64,000 nt of DNA, taken from assembly GCA_047602365.1 (NCBI GenBank), contig JASGHM010000001.1, positions 62,001 through 126,000 on the forward strand, read 5' to 3'. This stretch comes from Piscinibacter sp047602365. Its GTDB lineage: Bacteria > Pseudomonadota > Gammaproteobacteria > Burkholderiales > Burkholderiaceae_C. The notes under the pieces are model-generated. The model had not been told where the DNA came from. It did no database searches and saw nothing but the letters and a program-made list of their open reading frames with translations. A program made the translations under genes and the position numbers. Positions 9,405 through 19,195 of this stretch are shown here, piece by piece. The number at the start of each line of letters is the position of its first letter. Within the stretch, counting starts at the first letter, position 1.

Positions 9405-10909
9405 ATGGCCGTGAAGACTTTCGACGAAGCCCTGACCTTCGACGACGTGCTGCTGAAGCCCGGCCTGTCCGACGTGATGCCGTCCGAGGTCGACATCCGC
9501 ACCCGGCATCACCCGCTCGATCGCGCTCAACATTCCGATCATCGTCCTCCGCCATGGACACGGTGACCGAGGCGCGCATGGCGATCGCCATGGCGCAGGC
9601 CGGCGGCATCGGCGTCATCCACCGCAATCTCGACGCCCGAGGCGCAGGCCGACGCAGGTGCGCGCGGTGAAGCGCTTCGAGAGCGGCATGGTGGTCAACC
9701 CGGTCACCATCCATCCGGACGCGACGCTGGCCGAGGCGCTGCGCCCTGATGAAGAAGCACGGCATCTCCGGCATTCCGGTGGTCGAGCGCGGCAGCACGG
9801 CACGCCGGCAAGCTGGTCGGCATCCTGACCAACCGCGACGTCCGCTTCGCCGACCGATCCCGACCAGCCGGTCTCCGAGCTGATGACCAAGGACAAGCTC
9901 GATCACGGTGCGCGAGGGCGTCGGCCAGGACGAGGCCAAGCGCCTCCTGCACCAGCACCGCATCGAGAAGCTGCTGGTGGTCGACGACGACTATCGCTGC
10001 GTCGGCCTGATCACCGTCAAGGACATCGAGAAGGCGGTCGCCAATCCCCAACGCCTGCAAGGACGAGCAGGGCCGCCTGCGCGTCGCCGCCGCCACGACG
10101 CGTCGGCGACGAGGGCTTCGAGCGCACCGAGACGCTGATCGACGCCGGCGTCGACCTCGTGGTGGTCGACACCGCGCACGGCCATTCGCAGCAGCGTGCT
10201 CGACGCAGTCGACGCGCATCAAGCGCCTGTCCAACGAGGTGCAGGTCGTCGCCGGCAATGTCGCGACCGCCGAGGGCACCAAGGCGCTGATCGACGCCGG
10301 CGCCGACGCGATCAAGGTCGGCATCGGCCCGGGCTCGATCTGCACCACGCGCATCGTCGCCGGCGTCGGCGTGCCGCAGCTCACCGCGATCATGGAAGCG
10401 GTCGAGGCGGCGCGCAAGACCGGCATGCCGGTGATCGCCGACGGCGGCATCAAGTTCTCGGGCGATCTCGCCAAGGCGCTCGCGGCCGGCGCCGACTGCG
10501 TGATGATCGGCTCGCTGCTCGCCGGCACCGACGAGAGCGCCGGGCGAGGTCGTTCCTCTATCAGGGCCGCTCCTACAAGACCTATCGCGGCATGGGCTCG
10601 GTCGGCGCCATGGCGCGCGGCTCGGCCGACCGCTACTTCCAGCAGGAGGTCAAGGACACGCTGAAGCTGGTGCCGGAAGGCATCGAGGGGCAGGTGCCCT
10701 ACAAGGGGCCGGTCGGCGACCGTGGTGCACCAGCTCGTCGGCGGCCTGCGCGCCGCGATGGGCTATATCGGCGCCCGCCACCTCGCCGAGTTGCACGAGC
10801 AAGGCGCAGCTTCGTGCGCATCTCCAGCGCGGGCCTGCGCGAAAGCCACGTCCACGACGTGACGATCACCCGCGAGAGCCCGAACTATCCGAACGGCGGA
10901 CGGGTGTGA
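9405..10909 (+). CDS. guaB: Inosine-5'-monophosphate dehydrogenase GuaB, many frame breaks
   Basis: IMP dehydrogenase oxidises IMP to XMP, the committed step of guanine nucleotide synthesis. The start (MAVKTFDEALTFDDVLLKPG) and end are typical. The catalytic loop GIGPGSICTTR with its Cys, the glycine-rich ADGGIKFSGD, and the flap YRGMGSVGAM are all present, as is the two-CBS regulatory insert in the middle. The protein is scattered over all three frames. Extra bases can be placed, for instance, in the R-T-R-I-T-R-S-I region near 9508 and in the D-P-D-Q region near 9857. The span of 1505 bases is a few bases longer than a normal guaB gene of about 498 codons, consistent with net single-base insertions. 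An essential, otherwise conserved gene argues for sequencing error. Confidence 0.92.
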
Positions 10910-10937
10910 CCCCGGCCCGCCTCGACGGCAAAGACAA

Positions 10938-10970
10938 AATGGCCCGGATCGCTCCGGGCCATTGTCGTTT
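10938..10970. terminator. Rho-independent terminator after guaB
   Basis: Perfect hairpin AATGGCCCGGA / TCCGGGCCATT (10938-10948 and 10953-10963) with a 4-base loop, followed by GTCGTTT. On the other strand it is followed by TTGTCTTTG, so it may also serve the convergent gene ending at 10986. Confidence 0.8.
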
Positions 10971-10985
10971 GAGGGTCAGTGCCGG

Positions 10986-11652
10986 TCAGTAGCCGTTGCA
11001 GACCCGGACGCGGCGGACTTCCGGACCCCAGGGGCCGTCGACCCAGCGCCGCTCGATCCAGCAATCGCCATAGCCCGTGCCGACCACCGCGGCACCGACC
11101 GCCGCGCCGCCGAGCAGGGCCCAGCCATAGCCCGGATAGAACGAATAGCCGGGATACCAGTAGCCGTAGCCGGGATAGAAGATGAAGCCCGGGCGCGGAT
11201 AGCGCACGAAGCCCGGCCGCACCCAGCCGCCCGGCGGACGGAAGCCCGGCGCGAGCGGCGCGCGGTTGATGAAATTGCCGGCGACCGCGCCGCCGCGCGG
11301 CGCGAAGCCGGGGCCGCCGACGCGCGGGACGATCGCCGGCCGGGCGACACCGGCCCGGAAGGCGCCGCCACCGGGGGCGATCATGCCGCCGCGGAAGCCA
11401 CCGCCGGCGAAGCCGCCGGGCCTGAAGCCGCCACCGCCGCCACGGAAGGCTGCGCCACCGCCGCCGCCCCGGAAGCCGCCGCCACCGCCGCGGCGCTGCA
11501 TCTCGACCGGCTGGCCGGAGGTCGTGGCCATATCGGATCGCGTCTCCTCGGCGCGGGCGGTGCCCGGCCCTCCGGCAAAGCCGAGCCCCAGGACGAAGGC
11601 GCCGGCCGCGAGGGCCAGCCCGTGCTTCTTGCTGGCGATTGTCATGTTCATT
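10986..11652 (-). CDS. Secreted Gly-rich protein with C-terminal Cys-WVD-P-G motif (family member 1)
   Basis: A 221-residue exported protein starting MNMTIASKKHG behind a good ribosome binding site (GGGAGAAA just before ATG 11652). A signal peptide covers about residues 8-35. The middle is a low-complexity Gly/Phe/Arg region, then a Pro/Gly/Tyr-rich region with repeated YPGYG-like units. A short hydrophobic Gly/Ala segment follows (ALLGGAAVGAAVVG). The last 25 residues hold the motif DCWIERRWVDGPWG ending in VRVC, shared with four other proteins here. The two cysteines could form a disulfide loop. Role unknown; probably envelope-associated. Confidence 0.7.
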
Positions 11653-11780
11653 TTCTCCCAAACAGGCCGCGGCAGAAACCTAGCGGCCGGCGCGACGGAA
11701 TCGACATGTCGCACCACTACCGATGATGTGGCGGTGCGATTCCGGTAATTCCTTGACCGACTTGCGGTCTTTCCGAAAAC

Positions 11781-11813
11781 AGGTCGGCCCCGGTCGCGGA
11801 CCGGGGCCGACCT
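11781..11813 (-). terminator. Rho-independent terminator of family member 2 gene
   Basis: Perfect 15-bp stem (AGGTCGGCCCCGGTC with its complement) and a 3-base loop, followed on the minus strand by TGTTTTC. It lies 26 bases past the stop at 11839. Confidence 0.8.
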
Positions 11814-11838
11814 TCAGATCCAACGTGCGATGACGCGA

Positions 11839-12242
11839 TCAGTTGCAGACGCGGACGCGGCGACGCTCCGGGCCATAGGGGCCGTCGACCCACTGGCGCT
11901 CGATCCAGCACTCGCGATAGGCCGGCCCGAGTTCTGCGAGGCAGCGGCCGCCGCCGCGCCGCCGATGATCAAGGCCGCCGCGCCGAGGCCGATGGCCGCC
12001 GCGGCACCACCGCCACCGCCGCCGCCACGACCACCGCGGAAGCCGCCGCGCGGGCCGCCACCGAGGCGCGGGCCGGCGCGGACGCCGCCACGGCGCTGCA
12101 TCTCGAGCGGGCTCTGATCGGCGGTGATGGCGGTGCGGTCGACGAACTCGGCGGCCCGGGCGCTCGGAGCGGCGCCGGCCAGGCCGAACATCAGGGCACC
12201 GGCGGCCAGGGCCGAGAGCTGGGACTTGATGGAAATACGCAT
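11839..12242 (-). CDS. Secreted Gly-rich protein with Cys-WVD-P-G motif (family member 2), one frame break
   Basis: Starts MRISIKSQLSALAAGALMFG, a Sec signal peptide. It shares with member 1 the segment P-x-E-M-Q-R-R-G-G right after the leader, then has a Gly/Arg-rich tract and a hydrophobic Ala/Gly/Ile segment (AAAIGLGAAALIIGGAAAA). The end is ECWIERQWVDGPYG...VRVC in a frame offset by one. Restoring one C near 11930 (GGCCCG for GGCCG) joins them; I infer a deletion error. Length about 134 residues. Members 1 and 2 are more alike in the leader junction than to members 3 to 5. Confidence 0.65.
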
Positions 12243-12411
12243 GAACCTTCTCCCGTTCATCCGCAGCGTTGGAGGCGGCCGCTGCGGAAGGTTTCGCAGA
12301 ATTGCGTACCTTGACGGGAGCATACATAAAAAACCGACGGCGCAATTGATTTGCTTAAAAAATCCTTACCAATGGTTCGCACGTGACAACGGGTGACGAG
12401 GGAGACTCCCG

Positions 12412-12843
12412 ATGGGACTGATGAATGCAGGAGGCGCATCGCTGGTCTGGCCGCTCTTGGTGCAGGTCGCGCTGACGCTCGCGGTGCTGGGGGTGCTCGG
12501 CCGCCGGCGATTCAGGGCGCTCGGCGCGCGGGACGTGCGGGCGAAGGAGGTCGCGCTCTCGAACGACGCCTGGCCCGAGACGGTGAAGCAGGCCTCCAAC
12601 AATTTCTCGAACCAGTTCGAGATCCCGGTGCTGTTCTACGTCCTGGTGATCACGGCGATCCATGTCGGTGCCACCGGCCCGGTGATGACCGTGCTCGCCG
12701 GGATCTTGCGTGGTGAGCCTCGTCGCCCACGCCTACGAGAGCACATCAGCCGCAACAATGTGAACCGCCGGTTCGCCATCTTCGCCGGCGGCGTGCTTGT
12801 CCTCGTCGCCATGCTGGTCGGCGTGCTGGTGGCGGCGCTCTGA
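12412..12843 (+). CDS. MAPEG-family membrane protein, one frame break
   Basis: About 143 residues, with N-terminal hydrophobic helix (LVWPLLVQVALTLAVLGVLG), then the MAPEG-like SNDAWPETVKQASNNFSNQF and a second helix (IPVLFYVLVITAIHVGA). After a frame break near 12705-12725 it continues as HISRNNVNRRFAIFAGG with a final helix (VLVLVAMLVGVLVAAL). It is an integral inner-membrane protein. MAPEG-like proteins between guaB and rsmB are usual in Hyphomicrobiales. Enzymatic activity is not established for this bacterial subgroup. Confidence 0.8.
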   Translation: MGLMNAGGASLVWPLLVQVALTLAVLGVLGRRRFRALGARDVRAKEVALSNDAWPETVKQASNNFSNQFEIPVLFYVLVITAIHVGATGPVMTVLAGILRGEPRRPRLREHISRNNVNRRFAIFAGGVLVLVAMLVGVLVAAL

Positions 12844-12851
12844 CAAAGGCA

Positions 12852-12875
12852 GGCTCCGGTCTTGCGACCGGAGCC
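12852..12875. terminator. Hairpin terminator between convergent genes
   Basis: GGCTCCGGTC / GACCGGAGCC with a TTGC loop lies between the MAPEG gene stop at 12843 and the convergent gene ending at 12916. It could end transcription in both directions. Confidence 0.6.
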
Positions 12876-12915
12876 CAGGGTCAGGAACGGGAGGTCATGC
12901 ACTGTCGGGAAGCGG

Positions 12916-13280
12916 TCAGTAGCAGACGCTTGACCCGCTGGCGGACGAGGCCGTAGGGGGTGTCGACCCAGCGGATGCGGTAGCAGCTGTCGGCGATCAC
13001 GGCGGCGGTGCCGATAACGCCCGCGCCCACCGCGAAGGAGACCGATGCGCCACCGCGCCAGTGGCCGTGGCGATGACCGCCGATGTGGCGATGGCCGCCG
13101 AGATGGAGGCCGCCGAGGCGATGGCCGCCACCGTGGGAAGCCGCCGGAGCGCATGCCGCCGCCGTGGAACTCGCCGCCACGGCCGCCGAAGCCGCGGGCT
13201 TCCGCATCGGTGGTGGCGAAGAGGCCGAGGCCGGCGACGGCGGCGGCAGCGAGGGCGAGGGTCTTGATCGAGGAGGTCAT
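12916..13280 (-). CDS. Secreted Gly/His-rich protein with Cys-WVD-P-YG motif (family member 3), two frame breaks
   Basis: Starts MTSSIKTLALAAAAVAGLGL, almost identical to member 4, with leader cleavage near DAEA. The mature protein has RGFGGRGG, then Gly-His repeats (GGHRHIGGHRHGHWRGG), a short hydrophobic segment and DSCYRIRWVDTPYG. The frame shifts once in the His-rich part (about 13130-13150). It shifts again in the final codons, where one extra base turns the expected V-x-V-C-Y-stop into a run-on; the corrected stop is at 12916. Members 3 and 4 look like a recent tandem duplication that includes the upstream promoter-like element. The His-rich tract could bind metal, but this is a guess. 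Confidence 0.65.
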
Positions 13281-13330
13281 GGGTCTGGTCCTTGGGTGTG
13301 GCGGGCTGGCCGGTCTGGCCGCCCTGTCCT

Positions 13331-13361
13331 CCATGGGTCTCGGCGGGGCGGAAAAAGGTTC
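13331..13361 (-). promoter_or_regulatory. GAACC-N19-CCCATGG promoter-like element
   Basis: On the minus strand GAACCTTTTTCCG, then CCCATGGAGGA at the fixed 19-base gap; 51 bases before the start of the gene at 13280. Same arrangement as at 9189, 14053 and 25720. Confidence 0.55.
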
Positions 13362-13478
13362 AGCGGCCATCGGATTTTTTTCGCAGCCGGCTTTTCTCCA
13401 GAGCGAACGGCAGCCCGAAGGCTGCCGCTCCCTGGTTGTCCGGACCCACGTTCCAGGCCGCTGACGGCCCGGCCGCGC

Positions 13479-13594
13479 TCACCAGATGCGCCGGCAGAAC
13501 GTCTCGCCCCAGCGATTGATCCAGCAACGCCGGCGCGGGCCGCCGCCGAAGCGCCGGGAACCGCCACCGCCATCGCGACCGTGCCGAACGGCAA
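13479..13594 (-). other. Possible remnant or very small ORF ending in a Cys-W-x-N-R-W-G motif
   Basis: A minus-strand frame reads RDGGGGSRRFGGGPRRRC, then WINRWGETFCRRIW and stops at 13479-13481. The Gly/Arg lead-in and the two cysteines recall the neighbouring secreted family, but no start codon or leader peptide precedes it and it begins just past the terminator of family member 4. It could be the end of a decayed family copy, or chance. Confidence 0.3.
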
Positions 13595-13619
13595 CGACCC
13601 CGGTCGAGGACCGGGGTCG
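13595..13619 (-). terminator. Terminator of family member 4 gene
   Basis: Perfect hairpin CGACCCCGGTC / GACCGGGGTCG with a 3-base loop, 29 bases after the stop at 13648; on the minus strand it is followed by TTGCCGTT. Confidence 0.7.
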
Positions 13620-13647
13620 CGCAGGTTCAGCCGGGAGGCCTGAGGGA

Positions 13648-14004
13648 TCAGTAGCAGACGTTCACCCGCTGGCGGACGAGCCCGTAGGGCGTGTCGACCC
13701 AGCGCCAGCGATAGCAGCTGTCGGCGATGACGGCGGTGCCGACGATGCCGGCGCCCACCGCATAGGGCCACCAGCGGCCGCCGCGCCAGTGGCCGTGACG
13801 GTGACCGTGGATGTGGCGATGGCCGCCGAGGCGCAGGCCGCCGATGTGACGGCCGCCGCCGTGGAAGCCGCCGGCGCGCATGCCGCCGCCATGGAACCCG
13901 CCGCCGCGGCCGCCGAAGCCACGGGCTTCCGCGTCGGTGGAGGCGAACATGCCGAGGCCGGCGACGGCGGCGGCGGCGAGAGCGAGAGTCTTGATCGAGG
14001 TCAT
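13648..14004 (-). CDS. Secreted Gly/His-rich protein with Cys-WVD-P-YG motif (family member 4), intact
   Basis: Intact 118-residue member of the local family, best template for the others. Signal peptide MTSIKTLALAAAAVAGLGMF, cleavage near DAEA. Then RGFGGRGGGFHGGGMRAGGF and a His/Gly region (LGGHRHIHGHRHGHWRGG). A short hydrophobic stretch follows (YAVGAGIVGTAVIA), and the ending is DSCYRWRWVDTPYG...VNVCY. The consensus over five copies is C-x(4,5)-W-V-D-[TG]-P-[YW]-G-x5-V-x-V-C. The fixed spacing of the cysteines suggests a disulfide-closed hairpin. Exported; function unknown. Confidence 0.75.
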   Translation of the reverse strand: MTSIKTLALAAAAVAGLGMFASTDAEARGFGGRGGGFHGGGMRAGGFHGGGRHIGGLRLGGHRHIHGHRHGHWRGGRWWPYAVGAGIVGTAVIADSCYRWRWVDTPYGLVRQRVNVCY

Positions 14005-14052
14005 GGTTCGGGTCCTTGGGTTCGAGACTGCGTCTGGATGTCACCCCATCGA

Positions 14053-14083
14053 CCATGGGTGGCCGGGGCCCGGAAAAAGGTTC
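14053..14083 (-). promoter_or_regulatory. GAACC-N19-CCCATGG promoter-like element
   Basis: Minus strand: GAACCTTTTTCCG, then CCCATGG after exactly 19 bases, 49 bases before the start of the gene at 14004. Confidence 0.55.
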
Positions 14084-14259
14084 GACGCCGCCGGCGAAAA
14101 TTCCAGAGGCTGTGGGTTTCGGCGATCCAGGTGACCTTCGGTCAACCACTTTCCCGCCAAGTCGCGTCAATTCATCGTCTTTCGGCGCGCAGATTATTCA
14201 TCCGTTCAGTCCTTCCGCCGCACCTTTCCGCACGGTCACCTGGAAATGCCCTGAACCCC

Positions 14260-15487
14260 ATGACGATGGACGGGATCTTGTCGGCGGACGATGTTGCGCG
14301 CGCCCAGCGCACGCGGCGCTGGACGCTGTCGTTCGCCGCCCGGGTCGAGGCGCGTTTCGAGGCCGACACCGCCATGCGGCGGCTGCAGGTGGCGCGCATC
14401 GTCATGCTGCGCACGGTGGTCATCTACAACCTGTTTCTGATCGGCGACTTCCTGCTCGCCCGCGACGCCTTCGGCCTGTCGCTGGTGCTGCATTTCAGCG
14501 TGGTGACGCCGTGGATCCTGGTCGCGCTGACGATGATCGGGCGCCCGACCCGGCCGCTGGTGCGCAACCTCCTTGTCGCCAGCGTGCCGCTGGCGATGGT
14601 CGGCGGGATCGTCGCGGTGTTCTCGATGTCGCGCAATCCGGACGTGACGCACTACCAGTATTTCGTCGTCATCTCCGTCATGTTCGGCAATGTCGTGCTG
14701 CGGCCGGCCTTCGCCCATGCCGTCGCGGCCTCGGCGATCGCGGTGCTGGTCCATGCCGCCGCCTGCTTCCTGCATCCGATGATGCCGCCGGCGGTGGCGG
14801 TGATCGCGGTGTTCGGCCTCATCGTCTCGGCAGCACGCTGCTCGCCGGCTGGCATCAGCGCGACATGCGCCGGGCCTGCTGATGCGGCTGAAGGACCAGC
14901 TTCGCCCAGCGCGACCTGCAGAAGACGGCGGAGGACCTCGAGCAGATCTCCAATGTCGATCCGCTGACCGGGCTCGCCAACCGCCGCGGCGTCGATACGC
15001 GCGTCGCCGCGCTGTTCGAGGCCAGCGGGAAGGGTGCCCGTTCGCCGTGCTGATGGTCGATGTCGATCACTTCAAGGGCTTCAACGACCGCTACGGCCAT
15101 CGCCATGGCGACACCTGCCTGACGCTGGTCGCGAAGGCGGTGTCCGAGGCGGTGCGCGGCGCCGGCGACATTGTCGGCCGGTTCGGCGGCGAGGAATTCA
15201 TCGCCATCCTGCCGGATGCCTCGATCGTCGACGGCGCGCGCGTCGCCGAGCGGATGCGCCGGGCGCTGGAGCGGCTGGCCATTCCGCATGAGACCGCTCG
15301 CCGTTCGGGATGGCGACCATCAGCATCGGCGTGGCCGGCACGATCGGCGATCCCGCCAATCTCGGCCTGGCCATCGATACCGCCGATGCCGCGCTCTATG
15401 CCGCCAAGGCGGCGGGCCGCAACCGGGTGTTCCCCGCGCCGGCGGCGGGGCGGGGCGCCGAAGGGCGACGGCCGGCGCGCCGCCTGA
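14260..15487 (+). CDS. Membrane-bound GGDEF diguanylate cyclase, frame breaks
   Basis: The N-terminal 190 residues contain about six hydrophobic helices (for example VVIYNLFLIGDFLLA and VAVIAVFGLIVSAA), forming a membrane sensor domain. A linker with a coiled-coil look (LKDQLRFAQ...LQKTAEDLEQ, after frame repair) leads to SNVDPLTGLANRRG and the cyclase core, where the active-site signature reads GGEEF. The usual inhibitory-site R-x-x-D five residues before it is altered (R-G-A-G-D), so product inhibition may be absent. The enzyme would make cyclic di-GMP, which commonly controls exopolysaccharide production. Frame breaks near 14835-14890 and 15298 look like indels. The stop at 15487 is the best reading. 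Confidence 0.8.
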
Positions 15488-15558
15488 GTTCCGCCAACGA
15501 AATCCTTGCCCAAGGCCGCCGCGAGCGGCTACCAGAGCGGCCTTCGCGAGGAACCGCC

Positions 15559-16851
15559 GTGACGCCTGCAGCCGCCCGTCTTTCCGCCGCCATCGAGGTC
15601 CTCGCCGACATCGAGGCGCGCCAGCCGGCCCCGCGCACCGACGCGCTGAAGGACTGGGGCCTCGACCACCGCTTCGCCGGCTCGGGCGACCGCGCGGCGA
15701 TCGCCAGCCTCGTCTACGACGCGCTGCGCCGGCGCGCCTCCGCCGCGTGGCGGGGAGCGCGAGACTCCGCGCGCCGTCCTCCTCGGCACGCTGGCACTGC
15801 CCGCGGCTGGCCCGCGCCGAATCGCCGGCACTCTTCTCCGGCGAGCGCTCGCGCCCGAGCGCTGTCGCCGCCGGCGCTGCGCTCGCCTCCTGGCCGCGTG
15901 GCGGCGCCCGCCTGGTCGCCGGCGACTTCCCGACTGGCTTTGCCGACGATTGCCGCCGCCTTCGCGCCGACCCGGTCGCGGAGGCCAGGGCGCTCGCCGC
16001 CCGCGCCCCCGTCGACCTGCGCATCAACACGCTGAAGGCCGAGCGCGACCCGCTGCCGCCGGCGCTCGCCCACCTAGGCGCCGAGCCGACGCCGGTTGTC
16101 CCCGCTCGGCCTGCGCTTCCCGCCCGGCGAGGACGCCCGCGGCCCGGACGTCGCAGGCGAGCCGGAATTCCTGAAGGGCTGGTTCGAGATCCAGGACGAG
16201 GGCTCGCAGCTCGTCGCCCCCTCGCCGGCGCCGCAGCCCGGCATGCAGGTGATGGACCTCTGCGCCGGCGGCGGCGGCAAGACGCTGGCGCTCGCCGCCG
16301 CCATGGACAACATGGGCCAGATCTACGCGACCGACGCCGACAAGCGACGCCTGGCGCCGTCCCGACCGGCTGACGCCGCGCCGGCGTCGCGCAACGTCGC
16401 ATGCGCACGCCGACGGCGCGGCGACGCCGCTCGCCGATCTCGCCGGCAGGATCGATCTCGTGCTGGTCGACGCGCCCTGCACCGGCATCGGCACCTGGCG
16501 GCGCAATCCCGACGCCAAGTGGCGGCTGCGGCCCGGAGCCTCGGACGAGCGGCACCAAGAGCAGGCCTCCATGCTCGACCCGCGCGGCGCAGCTGCGTGA
16601 AGACGGGCGGCGGCATCGTCTATGTCACCTGTTCGGTGCTGCCGCGCGAGAACGACGAGCGGGTGAAGGCGTTTCTGGCGGCCAATGCGGGATTTGCCTC
16701 GGTCGATCCGGGGGAGGTGCTGGCGCTGGCGCCGGATACGCTGTCCGAACGCGACGACCTCGTCTCGCCGCTCGGCCTCGGAATCCAGCTGACCCCGCGG
16801 CGCACCGGCACGGACGGGTTCTATCTGGCGATCATCGAGCGGGTGAGGTGA
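15559..16851 (+). CDS. rsmB: 16S rRNA (cytosine-5-)-methyltransferase RsmB, several frame breaks
   Basis: RsmB methylates C967 of 16S rRNA. The N-terminal NusB-like domain begins with TPAAARLSAAIEVLADIEAR and contains LVYDALRRR. The catalytic domain shows the SAM motif MDLCAGGGGKTLALAAAMDN, the DAPCTGIGTWRRNPD block (P-C-T-G) and VTCSVLPRENDERV, where the second Cys is the nucleophile. The end is FYLAIIERVR. Pieces lie in different frames between 15740 and 16610 but are collinear. The GTG at 15559 after GAGG is the likely start. The order guaB - MAPEG - rsmB - guaA is conserved in related bacteria. Confidence 0.85.
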
Positions 16852-16918
16852 GGGAAGGCGAGGTCCGGATCTTGCATTTCGCAGAGCGATCTGCTATCCT
16901 CTGATCGAAGGTGGCGTC

Positions 16919-17166
16919 ATGGGCGATCTCAGGGTGACATTCACGGACGCGGAACTCGCGTCGATCCGGCAGGCAGCCGAAGTGCTGGGGCTGACGCCCG
17001 AGGATTTCGTGCGGCTTGTCCAGCCTCGGGCTCGCGCCGCAGCGCGTGCCATCGCCAAGCGTGGCGGATCGCGCGGCGGTCGCCCGTTCGATCCTTTTCG
17101 CGCCAGAAGGCGCTTGAAGGAAACCCTTCGACCGACATGTTGCGCGAGCTTCGAGATGGCGGTTGA
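16919..17166 (+). CDS. Probable VapB-type antitoxin, frame break
   Basis: Begins MGDLRVTFTDAELASIRQAA, followed by EVLGLTPEDFVRL, which fits a small ribbon-helix-helix type antitoxin. As given, the frame runs directly into the PIN-domain toxin gene. A one-base change near 17025 moves it to a frame that ends EGNPSTDMLRELRDGG with TGA at 17164-17166, overlapping the toxin start at 17156 as usual for such pairs. About 80 residues. The family is assigned mostly from the partner gene. Confidence 0.55.
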
Positions 17167-17580
17167 TCCGCTCGTCATCGACGCGAGTGTTGCGCTGAAA
17201 TGGTACTTGCGGGAGGACGGGTCGGACGCGGCGCTTCGGCTGTTATCTGCCGAGCGACCCTGATCGCACCTGATTTCTTCCTTGATGAGGTGAGGGCGGT
17301 CCTGGTGCGCAACGTCCCTCTACGCATCGATCAGTCGGAGCTTCTGGTGGCAGTTGCCGATATCGAGAGGGTGATCAGCAACCTCATTCCGATGAGGGCT
17401 TGCGGTCCCATGGGCTCATGCTCGCCGGCGAACTCTCTCACTCTTACTATGACTGCCTCTATCTCGCGCTCGCTCTGCGCTCGGGACGCCCAACTCGTCA
17501 GCGCCGATCACGAATTTCTTGGGAGAATTCAGAGAAGCGCTTACCGCGCGCGCACAATTCCGCTTGATCGATTTTCATGA
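17156..17580 (+). CDS. PIN-domain ribonuclease toxin (VapC-like), frame breaks
   Basis: Starts MAVDPLVIDASVALKWYL, with the first catalytic Asp in VIDAS. The second acidic residue is seen in FFLDEVRAVL, the third in YYDCLYLALAL and the last in LVSADHEF, in shifted frames. These are the four acidic positions of a PIN nuclease. VapC toxins cleave tRNA or rRNA and are neutralised by VapB. Frame breaks occur near 17250 and 17390. Its end overlaps the guaA start (ATGA at 17577-17580), so toxin and guaA may be on one transcript. Confidence 0.7.
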
Positions 17581-19159
17581 CCCAGATGCCCATGACCCAG
17601 CACGACACCATCCTCATCGTCGATTTCGGCTCGCCAGGTGACCCAGCTGATCGCGCGGCGCGTGCGCGAGGCCGGCGTCTATTGCGAGATCCATCCCTTC
17701 CAGTCGGCCGACGAGGCCGCCACCGGAAGCTGAAGCCCAAGGGCGTCATCCTGTCGGGCGGCGCCGGCCTCGGTGATCGAGGCGGCTCGCCCCGCGCGCC
17801 GCAGGCGGTCTTCGACGCCAAGCTGCCGGTGCTCGGCATCTGCTACGGCGAGCAGACGATGGCGCGCGCAGCTCGGCGGCAAGGTCGAGGGCGGCCATCA
17901 CCGCGAGTTCGGCCGCGCCAGCTCGAGATCAAAGACGACTGCGAGCTGTTCGAGGGCGTCTGGACGCCCGGAGAGCGCCATCAGGTCTGGATGAGCCACG
18001 GCGACCGCGTCACCGAGCTGCCCGACGGGCTTCCGCGTCGTCGGCACCTCGCGAGAACGCGCCCTTCGCCGCCATCGCCGACGAGGCGCGCCGCTACTAC
18101 GGCGTGCAGTTCCACCCCGAGGTGGTGCACACGCCGCGACGGCGCGAAGCTGATCTGCGCAACTTCGTCGCGCAAGATCGCGGGCTGCAGGGGCGACTGG
18201 ACGATGGCCGCTTTCCGCGAGCGAGGCGATCGCCAAGATCCGCGCGCAGGTCGGCAAGGGCAAGGTGATCTGCGGCCTGTCGGGCGGCGTCGATTCCTCG
18301 GTCGCGGCGGTGCTGATCCACGAGGCGATCGGCGACCAGCTCACCTGCGTCTTCGTCGATCACGGCCTGATGCGCCAGGACGAGGCCGAGCGAGGTGGTC
18401 GACGCTGTTCCGCGACCACTACAACATCCCGCTGGTCCATGTGGACGCCGCGCGAGCTGTTCCTCGGCGCGCTGGCCGGCGTCACCGACCCCGAGACGAA
18501 GCGCAAGACCATCGGCGCGCCTGTTCATCGAGGTGTTCGAGGAGGAGGCCAAGAAGATCGGCGGCGCCGAGTTCCTGGCGCAGGGCACGCTCTATCCCGA
18601 CGTGATCGAGAGCGTCTCGTTCACCGGCGGCCCGTCGGTGACGATCAAGTGCCACCACAATGTCGGCGGCCTGCCCGAGCGCATGAACATGAAGCTCGTC
18701 GAGCCGTTGCGCGAACTGTTCAAGGACGAGGTGCGCGCGCTCGGCCGCGAGCTCGGCCTGCCCGAGGCCTTCGTCGGCCGCCACCCGTTCCCGGGCCCGG
18801 GCCTCGCCATCCGCATCCCGGGCGAGATCACGCGGGAAAAGCTCGACATCCTGCGCAAGGCCGATGCGATCTATCTCGACGAGATCCGCAAGGCCGGCCT
18901 CTACGACAAGATCTGGCAGGCCTTCGCCGTGCTGCTGCCGGTGCGCACCGTCGGCGTGATGGGCGACGGGCGCACCTACGACCACGTCTGCGCGCTGCGC
19001 GCCGTGACCTCGATCGACGGCATGACCGCCGATTTCTATCCCTTCGACATGAACTTCCTCGGCCGCGTCGCCACCCGCATCATCAACGAGGTGCGCGGCA
19101 TCAACCGCGTCGTCTACGACATGACGTCGAAGCCGCCCGGCACGATCGAGTGGGAGTAG
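17577..19159 (+). CDS. guaA: GMP synthase (glutamine-hydrolysing) GuaA, many frame breaks
   Basis: GuaA aminates XMP to GMP using glutamine. The class I amidotransferase domain shows LGICYGEQTMA with the nucleophilic Cys and the later F-H-P-E block. The ATP pyrophosphatase domain has the PP-loop LSGGVDSSVAAVLI, and the C-terminal dimerisation domain ends SKPPGTIEWE. The last 220 residues are in one frame (to 19159); the first 320 change frame about a dozen times. The 1583-base span is roughly 20 bases longer than usual for a protein of about 520 residues, in line with repeated single-base insertions. I read it as a functional gene with sequence errors. Confidence 0.92.
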
Positions 19160-19195
19160 GGGCGGCGCAACCCGGCCGGGGCAGGTAGGCGTCCG

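Noticed and set aside
9405..10909. guaB as a pseudogene
   Set aside because: All catalytic motifs are kept and the breaks match the tract-wise indel pattern seen in other essential genes, so sequence error is the simpler explanation.
13331..14083. EcfG general-stress promoters (GGAAC ... CGTT) upstream of the small secreted proteins
   Set aside because: The base before GAACC is not consistently G (TGAACC, CGAACC) and no CGTT lies at the expected distance; the conserved downstream block is CCCATGG.
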